The notes: generated by a model from the sequence alone, not told the origin. A stretch of 24,744 bases of DNA from Dichomitus squalens LYAD-421 SS1 (GCF_000275845.1 NW_006766923.1:222398-247141); one strand, 5' to 3'. Counted from the first letter of the stretch, positions 9,177 through 19,682 are shown. Program-made: numbers and translations.

Positions 9177-10769
9177 CTAGTTGTAATGCTTCACAGTGAT
9201 ACCCTCGACAACTTCCTCTTCGATAACGTCATCCTTACGCTGAAGTTCGACGTAGCCATACGATTTGATGGCTCCCTTGCGCCATTGAACCATCGTCGGT
9301 GCGTCCTTATCCTGAATCTTCCTGGTAATTCCTTCACGCTGCAAAACGGGACTTTGTGACAAAGGGACGAGCATCACGTCGTCGTTAGCCATGGCGAAGT
9401 AGAAAGCTCCGAGGCGTTCGTAACCCCGCTGGTCAGGAGGCGGCTGAACAACGCGATGGATTGTCGCCTTATAGTAACCCCCGGACAGCATTTCCATCGC
9501 GTCTCCAATGTTGATGACCTATATGGCATGAATGACTTGACACAATAGACATATCGTATCGATCTGGCACAGTACGTACTAGGGCATTGTCTATATGACG
9601 AACCCAACGCCATTGACCATCGGGAGTCATGATCTGGAGCCCCGAAATTGGCTGACTCCAAAGGATCGTGATGGTGCCAATATCTATCGAGAGGGGTTGA
9701 ATGACGAGAGTGCTCCATGGAGGAACTTTGTGTACCAGTATGTCCCTTGAACCATACATTCTTGGACTTGGCCTCGTCTTCTTCGGAGCGAGGGTAGCTA
9801 CGAATGATAAGCCGGACGACCGATCCAATGACGGCCGCAGACACTCACTATTTCATGAAACGTACTAAATCCGAATAGGCGAAATGTAAGTTGTCACTCC
9901 AGATAGAAGAAAACGAATACGAACCAAACCCAGGACCTGTGGCACAGATATCGTGCATCTTCACAAACGTTTCTTCGGGCAACTCCAAGCCAATGGCGAG
10001 TAGTCTATTCAGAGATTCATCTGTGAACTGTAACACGTTCCATGGGGAACTCACCTCAGAATGGGATGCAGTACCTTGAAATGATTATGCTCCGCAAAGG
10101 CACGGAGCTCTGGAAGGAATGGTTCGAGTACTTTCGGATGGCTCTGCTGCTCGAAGACTAGATCCCTCATGAGCAGTGTGGTCTTTCGTCTGGTGACAAA
10201 CACGAATTGATGTTTCCAAACGTACACTGATATTGTTCGATCTCATCACGGACGCCATTGTTGATTGTCTGTGGTATGTGTCAGGGTGAGAACAGTGATA
10301 TCGAACGATCTACGTTCCCATGACCGACGGGGCTTGAAGCCTTTGTAGGAGCCGGTCTCCTCGATCTTGCTCGAATACAGAATTTTCTCTTCTTCGACCA
10401 TCTGTGAAAAGGGCACGTCTGCGATATCAAAGATTCGCTCGTTCTGCCCCACATGACGGTGCGAATCAATTATTTGACTTAGTGGTGGCTAAGGAGCAAT
10501 TACCTGAGGTTGAGTTAGGCCATGGTTGATGATGTACATGAATCCGAACGTGCGCATAGCATCCCGAACTTGGATTGCAAGTGCTGCCCTCTCTTCAGAT
10601 GTGGCCGTCTTGGCCAAGTCGACGATGGGCAATGCGGCCCAGTTCACTACGACATGAATATATGAGCCGGGGAAACCCAGGAAAACTTTACCGTACAAGA
10701 CTTACGATTTTCCTCAGTAGGCGGAGGAGGCTGATGGTGAGGAGCTGGTGGGAAAGTGGTCGCAGGCAT
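9177..10769 (-). CDS. 2-oxoglutarate/Fe(II) oxygenase, isopenicillin-N-synthase-like (copy 1, broken splice donor)
   Basis: Exons (minus): 10769-10706, 10646-10504, 10443-10318, 10268-10226, 10157-10055, 10004-9925, 9864-9849, 9797-9736, 9683-9580, 9518-9177. This gives 1083 nt and 360 aa, with every exon length equal to that of copy 2. The N-terminal DIOX_N domain includes LPIVDL and GFMYIINHGL. The Fe site is H211-T-D213 in KGHTDIGTIT and H268 in TIHRVV. The 2-oxoglutarate arginine appears as R282-L-G, where many relatives have R-x-S. Oddity: the third intron starts GAACGT where copy 2 has GTGAGT. Retaining this intron, or using the nearby GTAGAT four bases on, leads to an early TGA. The gene may be a recent pseudogene, use a rare GA-AG junction, or reflect a sequence error. 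The exon-6 donor (GTTCGT) was chosen to match copy 2. Confidence 0.85.
10310..10320 (-). other. Defective 5' splice site, oxygenase copy 1 intron 3
   Basis: After the TGG codon (10320-10318) the intron begins GAACGTAG, with no GT at the position fixed by exon lengths, reading phase and the paralogue. The acceptor CACAG at 10273-10269 is intact and the intron body would be 49 nt, so only the donor is lost. Confidence 0.75.
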
Positions 10770-11550
10770 GCTGGCCGAGAAGGGAACTGCTATGAGGATG
10801 TTTATTGAGCGTCGGTCTCTTGGGGGTGTCTTATAGATAACTCACCGGTAAGAAAGACTTGCTTCGTTATCGTCCATCCGCGATATCAGGTGCTTTGGAG
10901 ATGAGCGTGCGAGCGTTGGGAATCCAGGTAAGGAGAAGATCATGTTGAATGGCGAGTCTGAGAACTCCGAAGCCGAGATAAGACAAATATAGATGTGGTC
11001 TGGGAATACGCGGATGTTCACTGCGCGCCGCAAACCGCTCATTCAATGACGACTGACGGCCTGAGAGCCCTATGCATCGGGTGGAGCCCTATAGCAGAAA
11101 CATGGTGTTTTTAAACGCCGGTTAGGCGAGTTCATATACAACTCTAATAAGCATTAGTGAAAAGGGGATGAGTCAGTGGTGCTGTTAATTCTGCAGTTAC
11201 ACAAGGAGGCCAAGATGTTGACTCGGTGAGAAAACTGGCTTCCGCGAGCTTTGCCAAGATTAGAAGCCGCGAATCGGCGTTCCGGGACGGAATGAGAAGC
11301 CTCGAACATATGAGCCTTCCTTACTACCAATACCGTCAAGTTGGGGTAGACATACGCTTTGAGATGAGAATTCGGCCACGGAAGAGAGTCGCGATGCGTA
11401 AAATGTTTAGGTGCCAAGAGCATAAGCAGTAAGAAACATCCAAGAAAGCACGGGTTCAATGTGAAGTGAGAGCGTTACATTTGAAAGAAGCAATCAAGGT
11501 GGGTACTCTTACATAGTATCGTGTGAAAGATGGGGCGAGGGCTGTTTGAC
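10770..11550. other. Intergenic: oxygenase-1 promoter and oxygenase-2 3' region
   Basis: This is 780 bp with no supportable gene; open frames are short and motif-free. A TATAAG at 10836-10831 on the minus strand, about 62 nt before the oxygenase-1 ATG, is the only promoter-like element seen. Confidence 0.4.
10831..10836 (-). promoter_or_regulatory. TATA-like box upstream of oxygenase copy 1
   Basis: TATAAG on the minus strand about 62 nt upstream of the ATG at 10769, a reasonable distance for a core promoter. Support is positional only. Confidence 0.3.
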
Positions 11551-13156
11551 CTAGTTATAGTGCTTCACGACCACGCCATTGATGATCTGTTCCTCGACGA
11601 CATCGTCTTTGCGCTTTGTCTCCGACACCCCGTACGCCGCAGACCGCGCCTTGCGCCAGTCACGCATAGTTGGAGCGTCCATATCCTCAACCTTGCGAAC
11701 CACACCCTCCCTTTGTAGGGCTGGACTGTCAGTGAACGGGACGAGCTTGACATCGTCGTTGCACATTGCGAAGTAGAACGCGCCAAGACGGGTGAAACCG
11801 CGCTGGTCTTTGGGCGGCTGAACCACGCGATGAATGGTAGCCTTGTAGAAACCGCCTGTGAGCATCTCCATGGCGTCTCCGATGTTGACAACCTGGAACC
11901 AGAAGTCTTGCCTCAGCCACGTCTTCACGGGGATCACCATTCAAACGCACCAACGCATTTTCGATGTGTCGAACCCAGCGCCACTTGCCATCAGGCGACA
12001 TGATTTGGAGGGCAGATATAGGCTGGCTCCAGAGGACCGTAATCGTACCGATGTCTGCAAGTGCGCGTTACTTCTCCTATAGACACTCCACACACAGGTT
12101 GTCAGATCAGCTAACCTGTGTGACCTTTGAGCCATACGTTGTCCGCCTTTACTTCCTCTTCTTCCGCGCGGGGATGGCTACCAACCCATCAGCATGGCTG
12201 ACCCGAGGTAGCACGAGCGCATATCAGACTCAGCAACGTACTATTTCAAGAAACGAGCTGACCAATGCGGATTGGCGGTGTTCAACATCGACACGAGGGA
12301 GAGTCAAAGGAGCTCACCGTATTTAACGGCAGTTTCGTCGAAATCATGGATGTCGACAAATGTTTCTTCTGGTAGCTCCATGCCCGTGGCAAGCAGTCTG
12401 AATGATCTAGCCTGAATATGATGCATTCGCGATAGCCACGGGAAACGCACCTGAGGACGGGATACAACACATTGTAGTGGTTGTGTCTTGCAAACTCATG
12501 ATACTCAGGTAAGAAGGGTTGCAAAGCCTCAGGATGGTCCGACTGGCCGAAAACTGACCACCGTCCACTTGAGTATCTGAATCATCGGTCTTCGATGATC
12601 ATGCTCACAGGTGTAGTACTCTAGCTCGTCGCGGACACCGTTGTTGACTGTCTGTTTGAGATTCCCAATCAGAATGGAAACACGCAGTGCAACAGAAGGA
12701 CTCACCCAACTGCGACGGAGCTTGTAGCCTTCGGGAGTGCCCGTCTCCTGAGTCTTCGTCTGGAACCGCTTCTTTTCATCTTCGGACACTTGCGTGAAGG
12801 GCACGTCGGCCACATCGAAGATGCGATTGTTCTATACGGGAAGTCGGCGTCTGCAAATCAACAACCTCGCACACTGGCATGCCGCGAGATATCGCACCTG
12901 AGCCTGCGTCCAGCCGTGGTTGATGACGATGAGGAAGCCATGAGTCCGCATCGCATCGCGGACTTGAGGCACGAGTTCCGCTCGCCCCTCGGGAGTCCCC
13001 ACCTTGGAGAAGTCGATGATTGGCAGATCGGCCCAAACCACTACAAAGCATCCGTCAGGAGCTAAGATAGCCACAGCGTCCGGGATACTTACAGTCTTCC
13101 TTGGTAGTGGGAGGCCGCTGGTAGTGAGGTACAGCGGGAAGCGTGGCTCCGGGCAT
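11551..13156 (-). CDS. 2-oxoglutarate/Fe(II) oxygenase, isopenicillin-N-synthase-like (copy 2)
   Basis: Exons (minus): 13156-13093, 13040-12898, 12831-12706, 12651-12609, 12553-12451, 12397-12318, 12257-12242, 12177-12116, 12054-11951, 11892-11551. All introns are GT..AG and the product is 360 aa. The family couples 2-oxoglutarate decarboxylation to oxidation of a small molecule in the cytosol. The N-terminal DIOX_N part has DLPIIDFSK, FLIVINHGW and NNGVRDELE. The jelly-roll part holds H211-T-D213 (KGHTDIGTIT), IMSPDGKWRWVRH and distal H268 (TIHRVV). The cosubstrate Arg is R282 in RLGAFYF. The conserved tail is DAPTMRDWRK then YGVSE. Exon 7 is a 16-nt microexon encoding RFLK with split codons at both ends, kept at the same size in copy 1. 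The substrate is unknown; the tandem paralogue and nearby hydrolases suggest an accessory catabolic or secondary-metabolic role. Confidence 0.93.
12242..12257 (-). other. 16-nt microexon (exon 7 of oxygenase copy 2)
   Basis: It is flanked by GGTCAG on the upstream side and GTACGT on the downstream side, and joins in phase to give ARFLKYHPR. The equivalent exon in copy 1 is 9864-9849, also 16 nt, giving VRFMKYYPR. Confidence 0.8.
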
Positions 13157-13704
13157 GACGAACACTGGGTGTAGGACGAAGTCTTTGCGGGGTAGTAGGC
13201 ACACTTGAGCCTGGTCGACAGGGAACCACGGGCCTTTTCATCGTTCTCATAAAGCTTTCAATTGTCCGAGCATCTCTCGGACACCGGGTGCAGTTGTAGA
13301 CTCACATGGAGCTTGCTAGCCGCCGCTATATGGTGCGGACAAGAGGTGGCTCGGCAACAGCCCCTCCACGATTCCACGCCCAGTAGCCGACTGTCTGCGA
13401 ATGGACGGTGAGCTCATGACATGACTTGTGAAGGGGCGGGGGTTGGATGTGTGAAACGTACCATAATAGCCGTCGACGACCCTGGCCCTGGACGAACCCC
13501 GTTTCTACTACGGACGGATGCCCGGAGATACGTACCGTAATCCTCGTCACAGAAGCTGGATCATGCGCAACTACCAGCAGCAAGTAGATTCCCGGATGTC
13601 CACATTAACGATTGAGACTAGATAGTGAGCAACGGCTACATAGATCCCCCTTCCCAGCACGGAGATGCCAGACCAGCCGCACGCCACATATGCATTCCCA
13701 AACT
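13157..13704. other. Intergenic: oxygenase-2 promoter and GH5 3' region
   Basis: About 550 bp between the oxygenase-2 start and the GH5 stop. I see no gene and no convincing TATA box. Confidence 0.4.
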
Positions 13705-16700
13705 CTACCCAAGTAGCCACGAGAGCAGCAGCACGACCAACGTGACGATCACGAGAGACCACGCCAGTATCTGCCCGCTGAAGTCCCCCCAGAAGTCGTT
13801 CACCTCGAACGCCTCCTTCGGCAGCGGGTCCACGCCCACCGTCACGCGGTACACCGTCCCTGGGGCGTTGTCCGCGGTGACGATCGTAAGCGTTTGCCTG
13901 CTTTCGTCGTACGCCCAGCGGTCCTCCTTCCCCAAGCCCCGTACGACGACGTTCCGCCCATGCGCGATCAGCGATGGGTAGAAGATCTCTGTCTTGTTCG
14001 ATGTGAGGGGCGGCATATCGTTCAGCGGGGGCGTCCGCACGCTTGGGCCGCCCTTCCCTGTCACTGTCGACACAGACTCGGCCGAGCCAGGGATCGCCCA
14101 CTCGAACGTGAACTCGTATGTGTTGATCTCGTACTCGAACCGGAGAGGGACGCCCGCGGTCTTAGCGGGGTACGGGCGCACGACAGCGCGCAGGATACGG
14201 CCTCCGTTGTCGAGCGTGGGCGATGACTGGTTGTGGTCGAGCCATGTGGACGGCAGCGCGCGCTTCTGGCTAAACCACGAGAAGTTCTCCCCGTTCCATT
14301 CGTCGCCGGTGCGGTCGTCGTTGTCCGGGTTGTAGTTCCACAGCCTACATACATAGATCGCCGTAAGAGAGAGGCATGAGCATGAGCGGTCCGCGGAAAG
14401 GTGGAGGAGTGGATGAATGGAAGTGGAAGGCGGCGAGGGTGATGGCAGAGGAAGGGAGGTCGAAGAAGGGCACTTACGTGAAGCCTACGAGAGCACGCTC
14501 CAGAGCCGCGACCATCGCGTCCATCATCTTCATCTGCCAATGCCAGCGGTCCGTTTCGAACGCTTCGCCCTTGCTGTAGTCACCGCCAACCACCGTCCGC
14601 CGCATTAGCTACGACGCGAGAACCACTAGGCGGATCAAGGAAACACACGGCAGAGCCCGCACACTCACTTCATGTCCATGGGGATGCCGCACTCCCCGAT
14701 GATGACTGGCGTCTCCCCGAGAGATTCGTACCCAGCTTCCACGATGTTCCGAATCTGCAGCGCAAAGTTGTCACGCGCGCCCTTCTGGCCCCAATAGAAC
14801 GCTTTCAGTGGGAACATGCCCTACAAGTCCAGTAATCTCGTCAGCAAACGCACGACGTCGTCGGCCGAGACGTATCCGAACGCACCCTCGACAGGCCCTG
14901 GACGTTGACAGAGAAGTTGCCAAACGCCTTCATGAAGAGCGTGTTCAGGTCATACCTGAGAACGCCGGATAGTTAAGCAGCCAATAGGGCGCCCTGGACG
15001 TAAAGCACAACACTCACCAGTGCGGCGCATACACCATGTTCATAGGGCGGCGTTCCGCCGTCCACGACTTCGGGCAGAACTGCATGTCGGACGTCGTGAG
15101 CTTGGGTATTGTAGACGTCATGTATGACGAGTACGCACCTCGTTTGGTATCGCTTCGCAAAGCACGACCTTGTCCGCACTGGACGCGCTTCGTACTCTCT
15201 CCGCCCACTTGTTTAGGAACGGGAAATAGAAGTCGGAGTACCAATCGATCTAAAGCAATGCCAGTTGGCCGGAACCGTTAGCGGATACCCGCGTCCAGAG
15301 AACGTACACGGAAGCCCTTACCTCCCTGCCGGTTTCCGGGTCTCTTTTGAAGTAGTTCTCGCGCAGGACGACACCCTCGTTCTTCTTCTGGTCCCAGCCC
15401 CAGACTCCATGTAGCTCCCACAGACACTTGCCCTGCGTCGGGCCGTTGTCCAGCCAGGCCTTCTGGCCGGCCGTGTTGAGCACGGCTTGAGAGGTCAGGC
15501 GTGTCGGCATCGGGAACGAGCGGGTCCAGACCCCTACAGTCGTCGGGTGGCCTGAACCCAGCATGAACGACTGGAAGGCAGTGGCTATATGCGTGCGTTA
15601 GGCTCCGTTTAGAACAGGTTCACGAGAGGTATGGGCCTTACGGACGTGCCCAAGATGGAGGTCGGTGTTGTAGTCAAAGGCGTGCATCGACTGGAGCTCG
15701 ATATACCCTCTATGCGGCTCGTTCATTATCTGCAATTCCATACGCGACTCGTCAATATACCTCGACTGCCCCAAGCGGATGCTCCTTACCTCGAACCCAA
15801 TGACCGCTTCCAAGTCGCCGAGGGTCTTGGCGACTAACTCCCACATGTTCAGGAACGAGCCCTGCAAGAGCTGCTGGATGGACACTTCCTTCCCGTCCGG
15901 TCCCTTCACCTTCAGCTTGGGAGCAAACATGTCCCCTCCCCAGAAACACGTCCTGCACGTACGTCGCGTCGCTCAGCGCACATCACACACCCCCATGGAC
16001 AAAGAACCAGAACTCACGCCATGGTAGCAGCGGCGAGTTTCTGGTACCCGCATGGCCACAACCCTCGTTCGTCCTCGGTATGTCCTCCCCCGCGCACACC
16101 CTTCAGCCAGGCGGCGCCAGGCTCCTCGAGGCCGTGGATGTCGAAGCCGACGGCCTCGAGCGTCCAGGCGGGCGCACCTGAGCCCCCGGTGTACCGTGAC
16201 CAGACGTCTTGGTGTAGGGCGACGAAGGCAACGAGGCCGTATTGAGGCATGAGGGAGAGGAGCTTGCGGACATACTCGAGGTACTCCATGTCGTAGATTC
16301 CACTGTGGACGGAGGGTGAGCGCTGTGCAAGAAGGGGTTTGCATGTCTCGTGTATGGACGTGCGTGCACGAATGGAGACTCGACAGCTCACCCCCGCGTT
16401 CATCAACCGTGCATGCGCACGCGAGACTCAGTGAAGCGCAGGACGCATCATATACAGCAGGCTCGTTGGGGATTCACGGGTGGGGAATGCATTGACTGTA
16501 CTTACGGGCCAGTGTGTTCAACTGCCTCCCATGTAATCAAAAATCTAACTACAATCCACATCGTTAGATGCAGAAAGGGCTCTCAGATTAGCGCACTCAC
16601 CGAAGGTCAGACCCCATCGTCTAAGTCTGGCGAAATGGTCGGGAGCGTCCTCTAGGGGGAAGGGTCGTCCGACAAAGGTGACATCGGCGTGATTCGCCGG

Positions 16701-16991
16701 GAAACTATGATGGTCATGGTTTACTGGGCTTGGTGCAGATCAGCCACCGAGACAAAAGAAGACGTATGCGTGTACGCACGTCTTGCAATTGCCCGACAAG
16801 TTTACGCCACGCAGATTGCACACTCGTCCGTAGGCATCGACAAAGTGTCGACCGTGGAGGTAGATTTTTCCTCCAGTACCGGCGGAGGACCAGTCATGCG
16901 CAAAGGACTCCTGAGGCTTGGAACGTTCTTGAGGGCTCTCGGAATTGACCAGGATGAAAGAAGCCTCGGAGGCTGTACGAGAGAGGGACAT
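13705..16991 (-). CDS. GH5 subfamily 12 steryl-beta-glucosidase / glucosylceramidase-like enzyme, membrane-anchored
   Basis: Thirteen exons (minus): 16991-16780, 16728-16601, 16548-16506, 16302-16018, 15952-15790, 15729-15642, 15584-15322, 15249-15139, 15079-15018, 14955-14886, 14820-14669, 14573-14478, 14344-13705. The total is 2313 nt and 770 aa, near yeast Egh1 (764). GH5_12 enzymes remove glucose from ergosteryl glucoside and/or glucosylceramide inside the cell. Visible blocks are KIYLHGRHFVDAYGRVCNLR, HQDVWSRYTGGSGAPAWTLE, acid/base Glu281 in IMNEPHRG, ELHGVWGWD, NMVYAPHWYDL, nucleophile Glu518 in IIGECGIPMDM, WNYNPDN and RPYPAKTAG. The last 20 residues (ILAWSLVIVTLVVLLLSWLL) form a tail anchor. 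Intron 3 is 203 nt against 50-65 nt for most others. It is divergent from the permease across 543 bp. The family is firm; sterol versus ceramide preference is open. Confidence 0.95.
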
Positions 16992-17534
16992 TCGTCGTGG
17001 ATTCGAACAGTGAAACGCAGGAGTAGCGGGGTGGAGGGTTTTTATTCTTGCAGTCTATCGATAGCAGTGGCAAGGACGAGCTAATGTGGACGGAGGGTAT
17101 ACCAGTGAGTTGGATGCAGCAGCGAGACGAAGATATGGCCTTGTCGCCGCAATGTCGCGTCCCAATCGAATCAGGCGGTCACGGTCGTGGTGTACGACAA
17201 TGGGCGCCTGTTCACTGGGCGACCGGCCCGCGCGCTGCCGCAAGTGTCTGTCGGGCGTCTGCGACTTGCTCTCGGTCCACGACTTGTTCCCTCCCCAATG
17301 CTTTTGCTCTCTACGACTCAAACGCCGCGGATCTTCAGCTCTCTATCTGCTCGTCTAAATGCATGACCAGAAGGCCAATTGCTGCTTAGGCTAGCTTATG
17401 GATCCGCTTGAATAACTCCTCTGATGCTCGTCTATCATGTGGCCCTCGCTTTCCCTATCTTCCAGCCGGCGAGATAAAACCGTGAGTACGTCGTCGACGC
17501 CGCTCTCTCCTCCCTCCGTCTCGATCCTGCCACC
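16992..17534. promoter_or_regulatory. Divergent promoter region (GH5 / permease)
   Basis: These 543 bp lie between two divergently transcribed genes and must hold both promoters. A GATAAAA on the plus strand at 17471-17477, about 60 nt before the permease ATG, could be a TATA-like or GATA-factor site. The permease start has a good context (CACCATGG). Confidence 0.4.
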
Positions 17535-19682
17535 ATGGAGAAGGTAGTCTTTGGCGACATTGAGAGCGTCGACAGGGATCCTGGCTCCCTTCAGGATACC
17601 GCCGCCGACACTGCTGCGTCCAAGTCGGACCAGCGGCTACGCGAGCTGGGCTACAAGAGCGAGTTCCGACGTGACATGTCTCTCTTCGGCGTTCTGGGCA
17701 TCTCATTCTGTGCAATCGGCATCCTGACCGGCATGAGTAGTGCGTTCCAGACAGGACTTTTTTCTGGAGGGCCTCTTGGCTTGTTCTGGGGTTGGAACGT
17801 GCGTTGGCTATCTTGTCCTATCTGACTTTGTGGGTGACCTGGTCGAGCTACAGATATGTAGTCTCTTCATGCTGTTCATAGCGCTTTCCTTGGCCGAGAT
17901 TTGCAGCGCATAGTGAGTCGTATCGTGCTGTCTACTCCCCTCACTTCCGATATGACGGTGTACATAGTCCCACCATGGGCGGTCTGTATTTCTGGGTATG
18001 CAAAATGAAGCCTGATATGCCGATGCTCGGATGTGAGTCCATATTCTTCCTTGCGACTTGGAGCAATCGAGCTAAAGCGAACAAGTCTGTGTATGCTCCT
18101 TTATGATATGCCTCTTACATGCCCACATCTAAGTCGTTTCATAGACCGGATGGATCTACAGCATCGCTATGGTCTTCACAGGAACGTCTGGGAATCTCAG
18201 CGTCGCTCTCTACCTGGCGTCGCTCGCAGAGGTTGGCCAGGGTCGGACTTTGACGAGGGTGGAAGTTGCAGCGATCGCCTGGGGAGTGAACATCCTCTCT
18301 GGTGTCATCAACACCATCGGAACTAAAGCGATCGGGCATATGAGCTCTTTCAATCTGTGGTGGACACTCGGCGGGACGTTCGTCCTCGTCATTACTTTGC
18401 TCGTCAAAGCACCAGTAAAGGTACGCACCTATTCGCCGAGCGAGGCGCGCTCTTAAGTCCTCATCTCTCACACCGAGCGCAGAACAGTGCTGCATTCGTA
18501 TTCACCGATTACGAGAAGTACGTGTCCGAGCAGCGAGCTGCCGCACGAGACCACTCTACTCACTTCGCCGCAGCTTCACGGGCTGGTCAAACCGCGGATT
18601 CGTCGTCCTCCTAGGCTTCCTCCAGGTCAGTCCTCCTCCCTCTGCCCCTCACACCATCTCACACACCATCTTACCTAGGCCGTCTACACCCTCGAAGGCT
18701 GCGAGACCGCCGCCCAAGTCGCCGAAGAGGCTAAGAGCGCCGAGATCCTCGCCCCGCTCGCCGTCGTCGGCTCCATCGCCGGCTCCTGGCTCATCGGCCT
18801 CGCGTACATGCTCGCCCTCCTCTTCTCCGTGCAGTCCATCGCGTCCGTCCAGGCGACGTCGTTCGCGATCCCGATCGCGCAGCTGTACTACGACGCGGTC
18901 GGGAAGCGGCTGACGCTGATGTGCCTGACCGTCGTCGCGCTCGCGCAGTTCATGGCGGCCGTGACTGCGTTCACGGCGAGCTCGAGGTTGTTCTATGCGC
19001 TGGCAAGGGACGAGGCGTTCCCACTCAAGGGGCGGTATATGGCGCTGAATCGCTTTCAGGCACCGTATGTGGGCGTGTGGACGTCGGTGCTCGTCGGATG
19101 TATCATCTCGTGCGCATATATTGGATCCGCTGTCGCGGTGAGTAGGCGGGTCTGGCTGAGGTCGAAGAGCGGAGAACGCTGACAATATGTGGGTATGCAG
19201 TTCAACGCGATTCTGTCCTCGGCAGCTATCGCTGTCATGCTGAGCTACCTGCAGCCCATCATCATTCGCGTCTTTTGGCCGACGACATCGTGAGTGCCCG
19301 TAGAGGGCCGTGGATATCCTTCCGCGTCCTGTTCTGACTCTGCGACGTACCAGACTTCCAGAACGCGGCCCGTTCTCCTTGGGCCGGTGGTCCTGGTCTA
19401 TCAATTTCGCGAGCTTTCTGGTGAGCATCGTCACCATCACGTCTAGTCCACTTGGCTAGATGCGTTACTCACGCAAACCTCTCCCTGTGGCAGTTCACCG
19501 TGTTCATCTGCGTCTTGTTCATCCTGCCGACCGCCCATCCTACTACCGCGCTGAACATGAACTATTCCATCGTCGCCATCGGTGCCGTTATTATCCTGGT
19601 CGGCGCATGTTGGGCGTTGTGGGGGCGCTTTCACTTCGTGGGCCCCGTGAAGACGGTGATGGACGAGAAGAAGGGGCATTGA
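17535..19682 (+). CDS. APC-superfamily permease, GABA/choline (amino acid) type
   Basis: Eleven exons: 17535-17798, 17854-17912, 17968-18032, 18086-18090, 18145-18420, 18483-18517, 18574-18625, 18679-19137, 19201-19289, 19354-19420, 19494-19682. The product is 519 aa, the usual size. These proteins import GABA, choline or amino acids with protons across the plasma or vacuolar membrane, using 12 helices. Visible blocks are a soluble N-terminus ending LGYKSEFRRDMSLFGVLGIS, GPLGLFWGWN, SLAEICSAYPTMGGLYFW, FCTGWIY, VAEEAKSAEILAPLAVVGS, FTASSRLFYALARDEAFPLK and a tail WGRFHFVGPVKT. Exon 4 is only 5 nt (TCTGT): it supplies Phe-Cys of LGFCTGWIY and is needed for the reading frame. Substrate cannot be read from sequence. 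Neighbouring catabolic-looking enzymes make organic nitrogen uptake plausible. Confidence 0.95.
18086..18090 (+). other. 5-nt microexon in the permease gene
   Basis: TCTGT lies between an upstream intron 18033-18085 (GTGAGT..ACAAG, 53 nt) and a downstream intron 18091-18144 (GTATGC..CATAG, 54 nt). With the T left by exon 3 it gives TTC TGT, restoring the conserved string GFCTGWIY. Skipping it would leave a phase mismatch. Confidence 0.75.

Noticed and set aside
9865..9936. Alternative exon-6 donor GTCCTG at 9936 in oxygenase copy 1
   Set aside because: It also keeps the frame but makes the exon 12 nt shorter than in copy 2. GTTCGT at 9924 gives the same 80-nt length as the paralogue, so it was preferred.
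10104..10225. Short 38-nt intron ending at CACCAG in oxygenase copy 1
   Set aside because: It gives an 11-residue insertion relative to copy 2. The later acceptor TCTAG (10158) yields QFFEQQSHP, matching TFFGQSDHP of copy 2.
13571..14101. Minus-strand open frame of 176 codons overlapping the GH5 last exon
   Set aside because: It is in another frame from the GH5 exon that carries conserved motifs and the membrane anchor; Arg/Gly-rich shadow.
18033..18144. Read-through of exon 3 to TCT|GTGTAT in the permease, as a single longer exon
   Set aside because: It would insert about 19 non-family residues into a conserved loop; the two normal-sized introns around a 5-nt exon restore the conserved string.
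18649..19440. Long minus-strand open frame (263 codons) opposite the permease
   Set aside because: Arg/Asp/Gly-rich composition with no motifs, antisense to a well-supported GC-rich exon; a shadow frame.
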